NCBI GenBank assembly: GCA_964412615.1
Contig: CAYPPK010000003.1
Coordinates: 12,701 to 76,700 of the forward strand
Direction: 5' to 3'
DNA from: CAYPPK01 sp964412615
GTDB lineage: Bacteria; Patescibacteriota; Minisyncoccia; Sungbacterales; HO2-52-23
Length of the DNA: 64,000 nt
Shown: positions 1 to 7,068 of the stretch, in pieces
Position numbering within the stretch: the first letter of the stretch is position 1
How the letters are laid out: the number at the start of each line of letters is the position of its first letter
Program-made: the position numbers and the translations under genes
Notes under the pieces: generated by a model
The model's database searches: none
What the model saw: the letters and a program-made list of their open reading frames with translations, nothing else
Told to the model about the DNA's origin: nothing

Positions 1-4
1 AAAT

Positions 5-32
5 CCAACGCGCCATTCGAGTGGCGTGTTGG
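5..32. repeat. Imperfect palindrome, copy 1 of an inverted pair
   Basis: Arms 5-15 and 22-32 pair over 11 bp (one G-T wobble) around the loop TTCGAG. Nearly the same sequence recurs in inverted orientation at 5543-5569, so the two copies bracket the accessory genes between them. No T-run follows on the plus strand, so a simple terminator is not supported here. Confidence 0.6.
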
Positions 33-64
33 GGGGAACCGATTAAAATTAAAATTTTAAAAAT

Positions 65-409
65 ATGACTAAAACCATCACCACCGAAGAGTTAAAGAAG
101 AAAATAGACGGCGGAGCCCAAGATTTTTATCTCGTGGACGTGCTCTCGGCCGGAAGCTTTGAGGCCCGCCACGTGCCAGGAGCGAAAAGCGTTCCCAGCG
201 GCCCCGATTTTTTGGAAAAATTTGAGAAGGAAATCGGCGCTCCCAAAGAAGCGGAGGTTATAGTTTATTGCGCCTCCAATACCTGCCACGCAAGCGTGCA
301 GGCAGCCGAAACTTTGGAGAAAGCCGGCTATACCAATGTTGCGCATTATGCCGACGGCCTCGCCGGGTGGCAGAATGCCGGATATAAATTTGAAGGCCAA
401 GCAGCTTAG
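65..409 (+). CDS. Single-domain rhodanese-like sulfurtransferase
   Basis: This 114-aa protein is one rhodanese domain. It has the DV...F..RHVPGA segment at about residues 25-40 and the active-site loop starting VYCASNTC, where Cys69 is the expected persulfide-carrying residue. The family moves sulfane sulfur between thiol carriers, probably in the cytoplasm since no signal peptide is visible. The ATG at 65 gives a normal family length, although no clear Shine-Dalgarno sequence precedes it. A strong terminator follows, so it is probably transcribed alone from an AT-rich leader. The sulfur donor and acceptor cannot be inferred from the context. Confidence 0.85.
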   Translation: MTKTITTEELKKKIDGGAQDFYLVDVLSAGSFEARHVPGAKSVPSGPDFLEKFEKEIGAPKEAEVIVYCASNTCHASVQAAETLEKAGYTNVAHYADGLAGWQNAGYKFEGQAA

Positions 410-432
410 ACCCCCAAACCTCAAGAATATCA

Positions 433-470
433 AACAGCTCAACGGCCGGTGGCCGTTGAGCTGTTTTTTA
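433..470 (+). terminator. Intrinsic terminator after the rhodanese gene
   Basis: A perfect 15-bp stem (433-447 with 451-465), a 3-nt loop GGT, and a T-run directly after the stem. It separates the rhodanese gene from the RadC-like/methyltransferase pair. Confidence 0.9.
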
Positions 471-544
471 GTCGCCCTCGCTTCGCCCTCCCGCTTCCAA
501 AAAAATTGCAAAATGAAGCCAAAAAGTGATAGGGTGAGGGTATT

Positions 545-865
545 ATGTTAAGAAAATATTCAGTAACTCACGAGGGAAAGACAGTTAGTTGGACACATCC
601 AGGAGGAAAGTTTCGTAGGTTGGGACCCTCTTCGTGTACTGAAGCTGAGTTGTTGGCAATTATACTTGGGGCCGGCAGTAAAGGGAAACCAGCGGAAGCA
701 ATTGCGCAAGAAATAGTAGGGAAATATAAAAATCTGGCCGGACTAAGGGGGGTTTCGCTGCGTGAGTTAATGCAAATTCGTGGTCTAAAAGAAGTTAAGG
801 CAACGCAACTTGCGGCTATTTTTGAGGTTGTTAGGAGGATATTAAAACATTTGGAACAAGAATAA
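545..865 (+). CDS. RadC N-terminal (helix-hairpin-helix) domain protein without JAB domain
   Basis: The 106 residues match the N-terminal helical domain of RadC/UPF0758 proteins: a RRLGPSS..EAELLAIILGAG segment, GSKGKPA, then LRELMQIRGLKEVKATQL, a helix-hairpin-helix-like motif. The C-terminal JAB/MPN metalloprotease-like domain of full RadC is absent and the ORF ends cleanly, so this is a stand-alone domain rather than an obvious truncation. A purine-rich GTGAGGG lies just upstream of the ATG. The stop is 2 nt from the start of the large methyltransferase gene, so the two are surely co-transcribed and may work together on DNA. The function is inferred only from the fold. Confidence 0.75.
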   Translation: MLRKYSVTHEGKTVSWTHPGGKFRRLGPSSCTEAELLAIILGAGSKGKPAEAIAQEIVGKYKNLAGLRGVSLRELMQIRGLKEVKATQLAAIFEVVRRILKHLEQE

Positions 866-867
866 CT

Positions 868-3456
868 ATGGTAAAAAGAAGCCAAACCGGAGAATTTGAA
901 ATAAGGATACCCAGAGTGCAGAAGCCAAGAGTTGATCACTTAAACCGGCAGATTCCGCCTATGGCTCATACGCCAATGTATAATTGGCATAAGTTTTGGT
1001 CCCGCAAAACCTGGAACGTAGTTTCAGAATTTATCAAAACCTATTGTCCACCCGGAGGCGTAGCTTTTGACCCTTTTGCCGGAAGTGGCGTGGTAGCAAC
1101 GGAAGCATTGAAATTAGGACGCCGGGTTATTGTTTCCGACCTCTTGCCTATATCTTCGGAAATTACCCGTCTTACTATAAAACCGGTTTCTACAGATAAA
1201 CTTTACGAGGCCTACTTGCTAGTAGAAAAAAGGGTTAAAAAGAAAATCATGCCTCTTTATCTGACCCAATGTCGTAACTGCGGCCATGAATTTCCTATTA
1301 CCTGCGCAATATGGCAACAAAGCAGAAGTTCCTCGGAAGACCCAATCAAAAGGACCTGTCGGGAAATCCGTTATGCGGAATGCCCCAAATGTGAGGATCG
1401 TCGAGAAAGCTCCACGCCTCCTACGGATTTTGACAAGAAGATTTTACAGTCCGTAGAGAAGAGCAAAATAAAAGAATGGTATCCCAAACAGAAATTATAT
1501 CATATAAACGGTCGGCCATTTCTGAAAAGGGAACAATACGAATCGCTGGATGAGCTTTTTACTAAACGCAATTTACAAGCACTGGCCTGGCTAATGGAGG
1601 CCATAGAGCAGGAACCCAATCGGGACTTACGCGATTTTTTGAAAATCGGGTTTACTTCAATCGTTCACTTGTGTACTAACATGAATCCCGTTCGACCAAC
1701 TAGACCACTTAGTTCTGCCTGGACTGAACATAGTTATTGGTTCGCACCTGAATTTATGGAGCAAAATGTGTGGGATAAGTTTGAAAGTGCAATAGTGGGC
1801 AAGCAGGGGTTAATCTCGGCAAAAATAGAATCAAACAAATACTTTCAGCACATCCGCTTTGCCAATAAATTCGAAGAAGTAGTTGACGGCAAGGCTGATA
1901 TTTTTATTTACACCGGTTCCTGTTTTGATCTTATGGACACTATAAAAAAAGTATATAGTGAACGCGGATGTATGGATTATATTTTTACCGACCCGCCCTA
2001 CGACGCTTCAGTGCAGTACGGAGAGCTTGCCTATCTTTGGATCTGCTGGCTGAAAAAAGATAAAGGATACCTTGAGAAAATCGCCAGCGACGAAGTAGTG
2101 CGCAATGAGCGACAAAAAAAGGATTTCAGTGTATATCACTCACTACTTTCCCATAGCTTCAACGATATGTATTCTGTTCTGAAACCGGACCGCTATCTTA
2201 CGGTAACTTTTCATAACCCCACCTTCAAAATTCGCAACGCCACGATTTACGCGGGCGTGTTTGCCGGATTTGAGTTTCAAAAAATTCATCATCAGGAGTT
2301 GGCGAGGCCCTCGGCAAAATCTCTCCTGCAACCATTCGGCTCGGCCCAAGGGGATTTTTATCTGCGGTTTTATAAACCGCCCTCGGACGAGAAAGCCGTC
2401 AAACCGGAAACCATTGACGAGCGCCGTTTTGAAAAAATTGTGGTTGAGACCGCAGTTCACGTTATTGCCGAAAGGGGCGAACCAACCCCTTATACCATTA
2501 TCATTAACGCTGTTGATCCCGAGCTTGCCAAACGAGGCTTCTTTTCAGAATTGCATTCCGGCCTTGATGTAAAAGCGGTTTTAGAAAAACATCTTGGTAA
2601 GGAGTTTGTTTTGGTTCAGGCCAAAATCGGCGGAGCCGAGGGTAAAATGTGGTGGTTTGCTGATCCCACCAGAATTGCGCATTTGCAGAGCGTTCCGCTT
2701 TCCGAGCGGGTTGAACAGACCGTACTGCGAAAACTGCGGGAGCGCGGACGGCTGACATTTACCGAAGTATGGGATGCGGTTAGTACAGAGTTTCCCAATT
2801 CTCATACCGCGGATAGTATGAGCATTCGCGAAGCGTTGGAAGCATATGCCCGGCCAGTACCCCCAGAATACTGGGTACTGAAACCCGATCTTAACGAAAG
2901 AGTGGTTGAGAAAGAACATACTACAATGATTGCTGTTTTGGCTGAAATAGGAAAAGCCCTAGGATTCAAGATTTGGGTGGGCAAAGTTGAACAGAGCCAC
3001 AAAATAACCGGTCTTCCTAACAAAAGCGGTGAACTTCGGCAATATGTTACATATAAAGAAATTTCAAAACTCAAGAATATTCAGAATCCGGATATAGTGA
3101 AGGATATAGACTTACTCTGGGTTAAAAAAGATAAGGTTGAAGCTGTCTTTGAGATTGAGTCCACAACTTCAATGACCAGTGCCCTGCAACGTGGGTCTAA
3201 CGTTGAAAAAGCAGTTACCAAATATATAGTTATTCCGGAAGACAGGGAAAGACAATTGCTAAAAAAGCTGAAGACACCTCTATTCGGCGAGTACTTTAAA
3301 AGTGACCACTGGAGAACGCTATATTTCGATGCGTTAAGGGAGGAATTTCATAAGCATAAGGGCAAGGTCAGTATTAACAAACTTATTGATCAAAAGATTC
3401 AAAAAAGTGGTGTTGATAGGAAAACCTCGGATCAGCAGCAACCGCTTTTTAGGTAA
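868..3456 (+). CDS. DNA methyltransferase with zinc-ribbon insertion and PD-(D/E)XK-like C-terminus
   Basis: An 862-aa protein. The AdoMet-binding motif DPFAGSG is at residues 68-74 and the catalytic motif DPPY at 375-378, the order of amino-methyltransferases acting on adenine N6 or cytosine N4. Between them are C135-x-x-C138 and C172-x-x-C175, a probable zinc ribbon in the target-recognition region. The last ~130 residues contain DLLWV (D748) followed by VFEIEST (E762, E764), the spacing of a PD-(D/E)XK nuclease core. The protein could therefore both methylate and cut, like single-chain restriction-modification enzymes. It follows the RadC-like gene by 2 nt. The methyltransferase assignment is firm; the nuclease part is an inference, and the lysine of a classic core is not evident. 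Confidence 0.85.
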   Translation: MVKRSQTGEFEIRIPRVQKPRVDHLNRQIPPMAHTPMYNWHKFWSRKTWNVVSEFIKTYCPPGGVAFDPFAGSGVVATEALKLGRRVIVSDLLPISSEITRLTIKPVSTDKLYEAYLLVEKRVKKKIMPLYLTQCRNCGHEFPITCAIWQQSRSSSEDPIKRTCREIRYAECPKCEDRRESSTPPTDFDKKILQSVEKSKIKEWYPKQKLYHINGRPFLKREQYESLDELFTKRNLQALAWLMEAIEQEPNRDLRDFLKIGFTSIVHLCTNMNPVRPTRPLSSAWTEHSYWFAPEFMEQNVWDKFESAIVGKQGLISAKIESNKYFQHIRFANKFEEVVDGKADIFIYTGSCFDLMDTIKKVYSERGCMDYIFTDPPYDASVQYGELAYLWICWLKKDKGYLEKIASDEVVRNERQKKDFSVYHSLLSHSFNDMYSVLKPDRYLTVTFHNPTFKIRNATIYAGVFAGFEFQKIHHQELARPSAKSLLQPFGSAQGDFYLRFYKPPSDEKAVKPETIDERRFEKIVVETAVHVIAERGEPTPYTIIINAVDPELAKRGFFSELHSGLDVKAVLEKHLGKEFVLVQAKIGGAEGKMWWFADPTRIAHLQSVPLSERVEQTVLRKLRERGRLTFTEVWDAVSTEFPNSHTADSMSIREALEAYARPVPPEYWVLKPDLNERVVEKEHTTMIAVLAEIGKALGFKIWVGKVEQSHKITGLPNKSGELRQYVTYKEISKLKNIQNPDIVKDIDLLWVKKDKVEAVFEIESTTSMTSALQRGSNVEKAVTKYIVIPEDRERQLLKKLKTPLFGEYFKSDHWRTLYFDALREEFHKHKGKVSINKLIDQKIQKSGVDRKTSDQQQPLFR

Positions 3457-3488
3457 TTCTCACTGTCGGTATTCTCTAAATTCATTAA

Positions 3489-3647
3489 AATCCTAAATCC
3501 TCTACCAAATCTGGCAGCAGGTTGCTTGAAATTGAAGACGACTATATTCTTTCGGCTAATACTGATAGCCCCTACAATGGCGAGGAAGAAGCAAATCATC
3601 ACGAATCAAAAGAAATTTTGGGTGGAATTGATCGGCTCGACAGATGA
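3489..3647 (+). pseudogene. Possible C-terminal remnant of a lost gene
   Basis: An open frame of about 50 codons runs from just after a stop at 3486 to TGA at 3645-3647. Its composition is protein-like (acidic, with ..LLEIEDDYILSAN..), but it has no ATG or GTG start. It may be the tail of a disrupted gene between the methyltransferase and the membrane protein. The family is not recognised. Otherwise the 233-nt gap shows nothing. Confidence 0.25.
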
Positions 3648-3689
3648 TTATAAAAGAAGATTTAACTAAAAAACTACTAAAGTCTCGGT

Positions 3690-5093
3690 ATGCCTATTGA
3701 CAAACAAATACAAAACAGAATCTATCAAAGGGCAACCAGTTTTATAGAAGAAAATTGGTATAGGCCAGTGGGGTTTTTACTAATTTTTTTTATCGCACAG
3801 ATCTTAGTTTTATTGTTTTATCCTAAGATTAGAGGAACACTATATTTTCTTGATGACAAATACGGTGTTATTTTATTATCCGCCGTCATCTTACTGTTAA
3901 TAACAATCTTTTGGTTTTATTATAGGAGGTTACCTTATTTTGACGAACAGGAGATCGGTATTTTATTTGCTCTTCCGCAACCACACCAATCAAAGAAGAC
4001 GCGGGACGAGTTGGAAAAACTCTACCGACAGACAAGATTGATGGCCAGCAATCTGAAATTTCCAAAAAGGTTAGTTATTAAAAAATTGTCGCCAAATCAT
4101 ACACCGCTATACGACCAGGATGCTCATACAATACGCGACAAATCTGGAGCAAAGTTAATTATTTGGGGAGATGCAATTAATGGTTATTTCTTGAAAGAAG
4201 AAGCCGTTTTTATTGTGCCAGTTAAATTCTCATATCACATAATGTTGTCTGAGGAACAAACTAAGAATTTAAACGAAAACTTTAGTGCTTTACTCAGAGA
4301 AACTCCTTGGATAATTAGACAATCAAACGACATTCTTGATGTCCTTTATTTAACTCAAAACATTAAGATCGTCACGTTATACATCATTGGATTAGTTCTA
4401 CACTTTGCCAATCAGCCCAATGAAGCCATTGAGTTATTAAGAGAGGTTTTTAATGCGTTAGAGAGTAAAAGAATAAAAAAACAAATTACGAGACATGAAA
4501 AATTTGCTTATGAACGAATCCGACTCGTAATCCTGTTAAGTTATGGTGTGTTGATTAGGCGTCTGAATATTAGATATAGTGATAAAAAAAATCCTAACAG
4601 AATTTCACAAGCGCATAACTTGATTAAAGTAATAAAAGATATAGATAAAAACAGTCCACTCGTCTATACATTTGAGGCGATGTTAAAATTCTTCGAAGGC
4701 GATTTTGATGGAGCAGAGGAGTTCATAATATTAGCAGAAAAACATGGTACATATAAGGATCCAACATCTTCTTATGGCAAAGCGTTTTTAAATTTTTATC
4801 GCAACCGTTATGATTTTGGTTTAACCCATTTAACAGCTGCCTTGGATAAAGAAAGGGTTGTCGACCCCGATATTTTAGTTGGTATTGCACAATTCTATGA
4901 AGAGGTTCTTGAAGCCGAACCAGACAAAAAACAACTACATTATCCTCTTGCTATAATCTATTTCGAGGATTTGGGTGATGGTATTTTAGCAAAAGAACAT
5001 TTTGAACAATTCCTTTTTGCTTTTAAAGCTGAGGAAAGCGATCCTACAATGAAAAAACTTTTATATACTGCAAAAAATTATCTTCGGAAATAA
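3690..5093 (+). CDS. Membrane protein with two N-terminal helices and a TPR-like C-terminus
   Basis: A 467-aa protein I cannot assign to a family. Two hydrophobic helices occupy about residues 24-43 and 58-77, separated by a short loop, so most of the chain should be on the cytoplasmic side. A mixed domain (about 85-190) includes GAKLIIWGDAI. From about 230 onward the sequence is all-helical with aromatic/alanine periodicity (ALGLVLHF-, AKAFLNFYRNR- and LAIIYFEDL-like stretches), resembling degenerate tetratricopeptide repeats. It lies downstream of the methyltransferase on the same strand with a 233-nt gap. A role as membrane sensor or effector of that module is possible but unsupported by any motif. 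Its AT-rich codon use differs somewhat from the housekeeping genes, in keeping with acquisition by transfer. Confidence 0.6.
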   Translation: MPIDKQIQNRIYQRATSFIEENWYRPVGFLLIFFIAQILVLLFYPKIRGTLYFLDDKYGVILLSAVILLLITIFWFYYRRLPYFDEQEIGILFALPQPHQSKKTRDELEKLYRQTRLMASNLKFPKRLVIKKLSPNHTPLYDQDAHTIRDKSGAKLIIWGDAINGYFLKEEAVFIVPVKFSYHIMLSEEQTKNLNENFSALLRETPWIIRQSNDILDVLYLTQNIKIVTLYIIGLVLHFANQPNEAIELLREVFNALESKRIKKQITRHEKFAYERIRLVILLSYGVLIRRLNIRYSDKKNPNRISQAHNLIKVIKDIDKNSPLVYTFEAMLKFFEGDFDGAEEFIILAEKHGTYKDPTSSYGKAFLNFYRNRYDFGLTHLTAALDKERVVDPDILVGIAQFYEEVLEAEPDKKQLHYPLAIIYFEDLGDGILAKEHFEQFLFAFKAEESDPTMKKLLYTAKNYLRK

Positions 5094-5130
5094 CGAAGCG
5101 GTGTCAGGGTATCTTTTTCTTGGCTAACAA

Positions 5131-5167
5131 GCCCCGGTAGTAGAACGCAAAGCGTTCACTACGGGGC
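5131..5167. repeat. Hairpin without T-run in the intergenic gap
   Basis: GCCCCGGTAGTAGAACGC (5131-5148) is followed, after AAA, by the near-complementary GCGTTCACTACGGGGC. The stem is GC-rich with two small bulges. Neither strand has a U-tract, so termination is uncertain. Confidence 0.4.
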
Positions 5168-5202
5168 AAGAAAATAATGTTAGGATGTTGTAGAATAACC
5201 CC

Positions 5203-5541
5203 ATGACCCCAATTTTAATTTCCATAATCATTACTGCGGCGATAATTATGGCCGCGGTCATCACCGCCTGGAGGGAAGCGCAAAAGTACGGCACGACCAC
5301 CGCCGAAGAATTTGTCGGGATATGCAACGTGGCTTTGGACCGGACGGTGAGGAAGAGAGCCAACACGGACACCATCATCTCTTTATTCGCCAAGAAGCCC
5401 GAACTTTCCAACTCCGAAATCCGCCGGGCGCTGAAAGTATCCAGCCGCACCGCGGTGCGCTATATGGACGCGCTGGAGAAAGAGGGGAAGGTAAAGCAGG
5501 TCGGCAAGACCGGCCATACGGTGACCTATCGGCTTAAATAA
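5203..5541 (+). CDS. Membrane-anchored winged-helix protein
   Basis: A 112-aa protein. Residues 4-23 are a strongly hydrophobic helix (ILISIIITAAIIMAAVITAW), followed by a charged linker. The winged-helix DNA-binding domain spans about 55-112, with NSEIRRALKVSSRTAVRYM as recognition helix and a basic wing ending VTYRLK. A membrane-tethered regulator is the simplest reading, although some such proteins use the helix only for localisation. The -10-like TAGAAT at 5191-5196 is 6 nt before the ATG, so the message may be nearly leaderless. The palindrome at 5543 lies directly after the stop. Targets are unknown. Confidence 0.6.
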   Translation: MTPILISIIITAAIIMAAVITAWREAQKYGTTTAEEFVGICNVALDRTVRKRANTDTIISLFAKKPELSNSEIRRALKVSSRTAVRYMDALEKEGKVKQVGKTGHTVTYRLK

Positions 5542-5542
5542 G

Positions 5543-5569
5543 CCAACACGCCACTCGTGTGGCGCGTTG
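5543..5569. repeat. Imperfect palindrome, copy 2 of an inverted pair
   Basis: Arms 5544-5554 and 5559-5569 with loop TCGT. Its reverse complement differs from the palindrome at 5-32 mainly in the loop. The one weak base pair is G-T when read on the minus strand and A-C on the plus strand, so the minus strand carries the better RNA hairpin. Confidence 0.6.
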
Positions 5570-5617
5570 AAAAAACCTCAACTTAAACCATTCCCATCTC
5601 ATAACATTTTAAACCGT

Positions 5618-5663
5618 TCCCACAACATTCCAACATTCTATAGAATGTTGGAATGTTGTGGGA
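5618..5663. promoter_or_regulatory. Perfect 46-bp palindromic operator
   Basis: Two 23-bp arms meet without a loop at 5640|5641. Each right arm contains the 8-nt unit GAATGTTG twice, so the site holds four half-sites. It overlaps the likely -35 (TTGGAA, 5648-5653), which stands 18 nt from the -10 TATAAT (5672-5677). A repressor bound here would block transcription of the regulator gene that starts at 5687. Confidence 0.85.
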
Positions 5664-5671
5664 TGATGGGT

Positions 5672-5677
5672 TATAAT
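5672..5677 (+). promoter_or_regulatory. -10 element of a nearly leaderless promoter
   Basis: A consensus TATAAT lies 9 nt before the ATG at 5687. Transcription would start within a few nucleotides of the start codon, so the mRNA should be leaderless or almost so. No Shine-Dalgarno sequence is present. Confidence 0.65.
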
Positions 5678-5686
5678 TAAAATGCT

Positions 5687-5953
5687 ATGAAAACGCCAAA
5701 ACAATTGGAACGATACTTCAAGGGCGCCGCCAATCACTGGCGCATTGCCATTTTGCGCGTCGTGGAGAAAAATGAAGGGGTATCGGTCGAGGGTATAACT
5801 GAAACACTCCAGGCGCATTTTAAAACTATTGCCCAGCATGCTCAGGCCCTGGTCCGGGCGGGCTTGTTGAATAAAAAATATCAAGGCCGCAGGGTGGTTC
5901 ACTCTCTTTCGCCCTACGGTAGATCTTTTCTTAAATTCATGAGAACATTCTAA
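5687..5953 (+). CDS. ArsR-like winged-helix repressor, probably autoregulated
   Basis: An 88-aa winged-helix protein: helix 1 KQLERYFKGAANHWRIAIL, a helix-turn-helix around VEGITETLQAHFKTIAQHA, and a wing KKYQGRRVVHSLS. The form is common in Parcubacteria and resembles ArsR repressors, but no metal-binding cysteines are visible, so the signal is unknown. It would bind as a dimer to the large palindromes at 5618-5663 and 5944-5977. The upstream site overlaps its own promoter. The downstream palindrome includes the last codons and the stop (TAA 5951-5953), an unusual overlap of coding sequence and operator. The next gene (6030) may be under the second site. Confidence 0.8.
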   Translation: MKTPKQLERYFKGAANHWRIAILRVVEKNEGVSVEGITETLQAHFKTIAQHAQALVRAGLLNKKYQGRRVVHSLSPYGRSFLKFMRTF

Positions 5954-5977
5954 CATTCTATAGAATGTTAGAATATT
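5944..5977. promoter_or_regulatory. Second palindromic operator overlapping the repressor's stop codon
   Basis: Arms of 14 bp (5947-5960/5961-5974), plus two more pairs after one mismatch. It shares the core AACATTCTATAGAATGTT with the operator at 5618-5663. It lies across the end of the repressor gene and upstream of the 85-aa gene at 6030. Confidence 0.8.
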
Positions 5978-6029
5978 GTATACCGTAATTTTATGGTAAG
6001 CGTGTTTTTCTGAAATAACTTAGAAAAAA

Positions 6030-6287
6030 ATGATTGAAAGCGAAAAACCCAATCCCCTTCAGCCGGAGAGAATTCCGGAAGGAGCTGCGGAAACAGAGGT
6101 GGTTTTGTTCTTGAGCAGGCACATAGATGCGCCCTGTTCCGTGGAAGTGGCGCCAGGAGTGGTTGAGAACATCCGCGGTTTTTATATCCGAGAAGCGAAA
6201 CGATTCATGGAAACCATGACCAATGAAAATGCCAAACATCTCTTGGAACTAAAGATTGCCGAATACGAAGAATCCAGTCCTAGTTAA
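6030..6287 (+). CDS. Small protein of unknown function
   Basis: An 85-residue soluble protein, not recognised. It is acidic, with a proline-rich N-terminus, a central CSVEVAPGVVENI stretch and a helical C-terminus (REAKRFMETM..NAKHLLELKIAEYEE). One cysteine is present and no membrane segment. It starts about 50 nt after the second repressor operator, so it is a candidate regulated target. The ATG has only an A-rich run before it. The relation to the 185-aa membrane protein downstream is unclear. Confidence 0.5.
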   Translation: MIESEKPNPLQPERIPEGAAETEVVLFLSRHIDAPCSVEVAPGVVENIRGFYIREAKRFMETMTNENAKHLLELKIAEYEESSPS

Positions 6288-6381
6288 ACAATATTCTAAT
6301 CAAAATTATGGGCCAGATTACGGAGAGATTGCAGAAATAAGCGAGGCCAGAGATACTTTTCTTTGTTAGCCAAAGGAAGCA

Positions 6382-6939
6382 ATGTCTAAATATAAATATA
6401 TAATGATAGTGCTTCTCTTTCTCCTCCTGCAGGGAGCGGTCTTATTTATTTTGGGGCAGCCGGCGATCTGCACTTGCGGTTACGTAAAAATATGGGAAGG
6501 AGTAGTCCGTTCTTTGGGCAATTCCCAGCATTTGTCGGATTGGTACAGTTTTTCTCACATAATTCACGGGTTGGTTTTTTATTTCCTGCTCGGGCTTATT
6601 TTCCCGCGCCTGCCCAGGGCCCATCGGTTTTTGATCGCGCTGGGATTGGAAGCAAGTTGGGAAATTTTGGAGAATACGCCCTGGGTCATAAACGCTTACC
6701 GCCAACAGGCCTTGGCGCAAGGATACAACGGCGACAGCGTTATTAATTCTCTGTCGGACACTTTATTCATGATTTTTGGTTTTGGTTTGGCGGTTGCCAT
6801 GCCGGTTTGGTTTACGGTTCTCCTGGGATTGGGGCTGGAAATATGGGTGGGGTATTTTATTCACGATAACCTCGCTTTAAATATTCTTAATTTCATTTAT
6901 AAGTTTGAATTTATCCAGCGCTGGCAATCCGGCGGGTAA
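6382..6939 (+). CDS. DUF2585 (UPF0314) family integral membrane protein
   Basis: 185 residues with the hallmarks of DUF2585: an N-terminal helix (about 5-25), then TCGYVKIWEGVV, NSQHLSDWYSFSHIIHG, a helix, EASWEILENTPWVI, YNGDSVINSLSDT, two more helices and the family-like end DNLALNILNFIYKFEFIQRW. Conserved His, Glu, Asp and Asn residues cluster at the membrane faces, suggesting an active or binding site, but no biochemical role is known to me. AAAGGAAGC just before the ATG is a good ribosome site. From memory the family is best known in Alphaproteobacteria, so transfer is possible. Confidence 0.85.
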   Translation: MSKYKYIMIVLLFLLLQGAVLFILGQPAICTCGYVKIWEGVVRSLGNSQHLSDWYSFSHIIHGLVFYFLLGLIFPRLPRAHRFLIALGLEASWEILENTPWVINAYRQQALAQGYNGDSVINSLSDTLFMIFGFGLAVAMPVWFTVLLGLGLEIWVGYFIHDNLALNILNFIYKFEFIQRWQSGG

Positions 6940-7068
6940 ATTTTTTTACTGTCCAAAAAGCAAAAAATGTGCTAAAAATAGCAAATGGCAGACATCTGAG
7001 ACTGGAAAAAACTGACCGAGAAGATCTCTAAGGAAATTAAGTACGATGTCAAAGAACTGGGCAAAACT

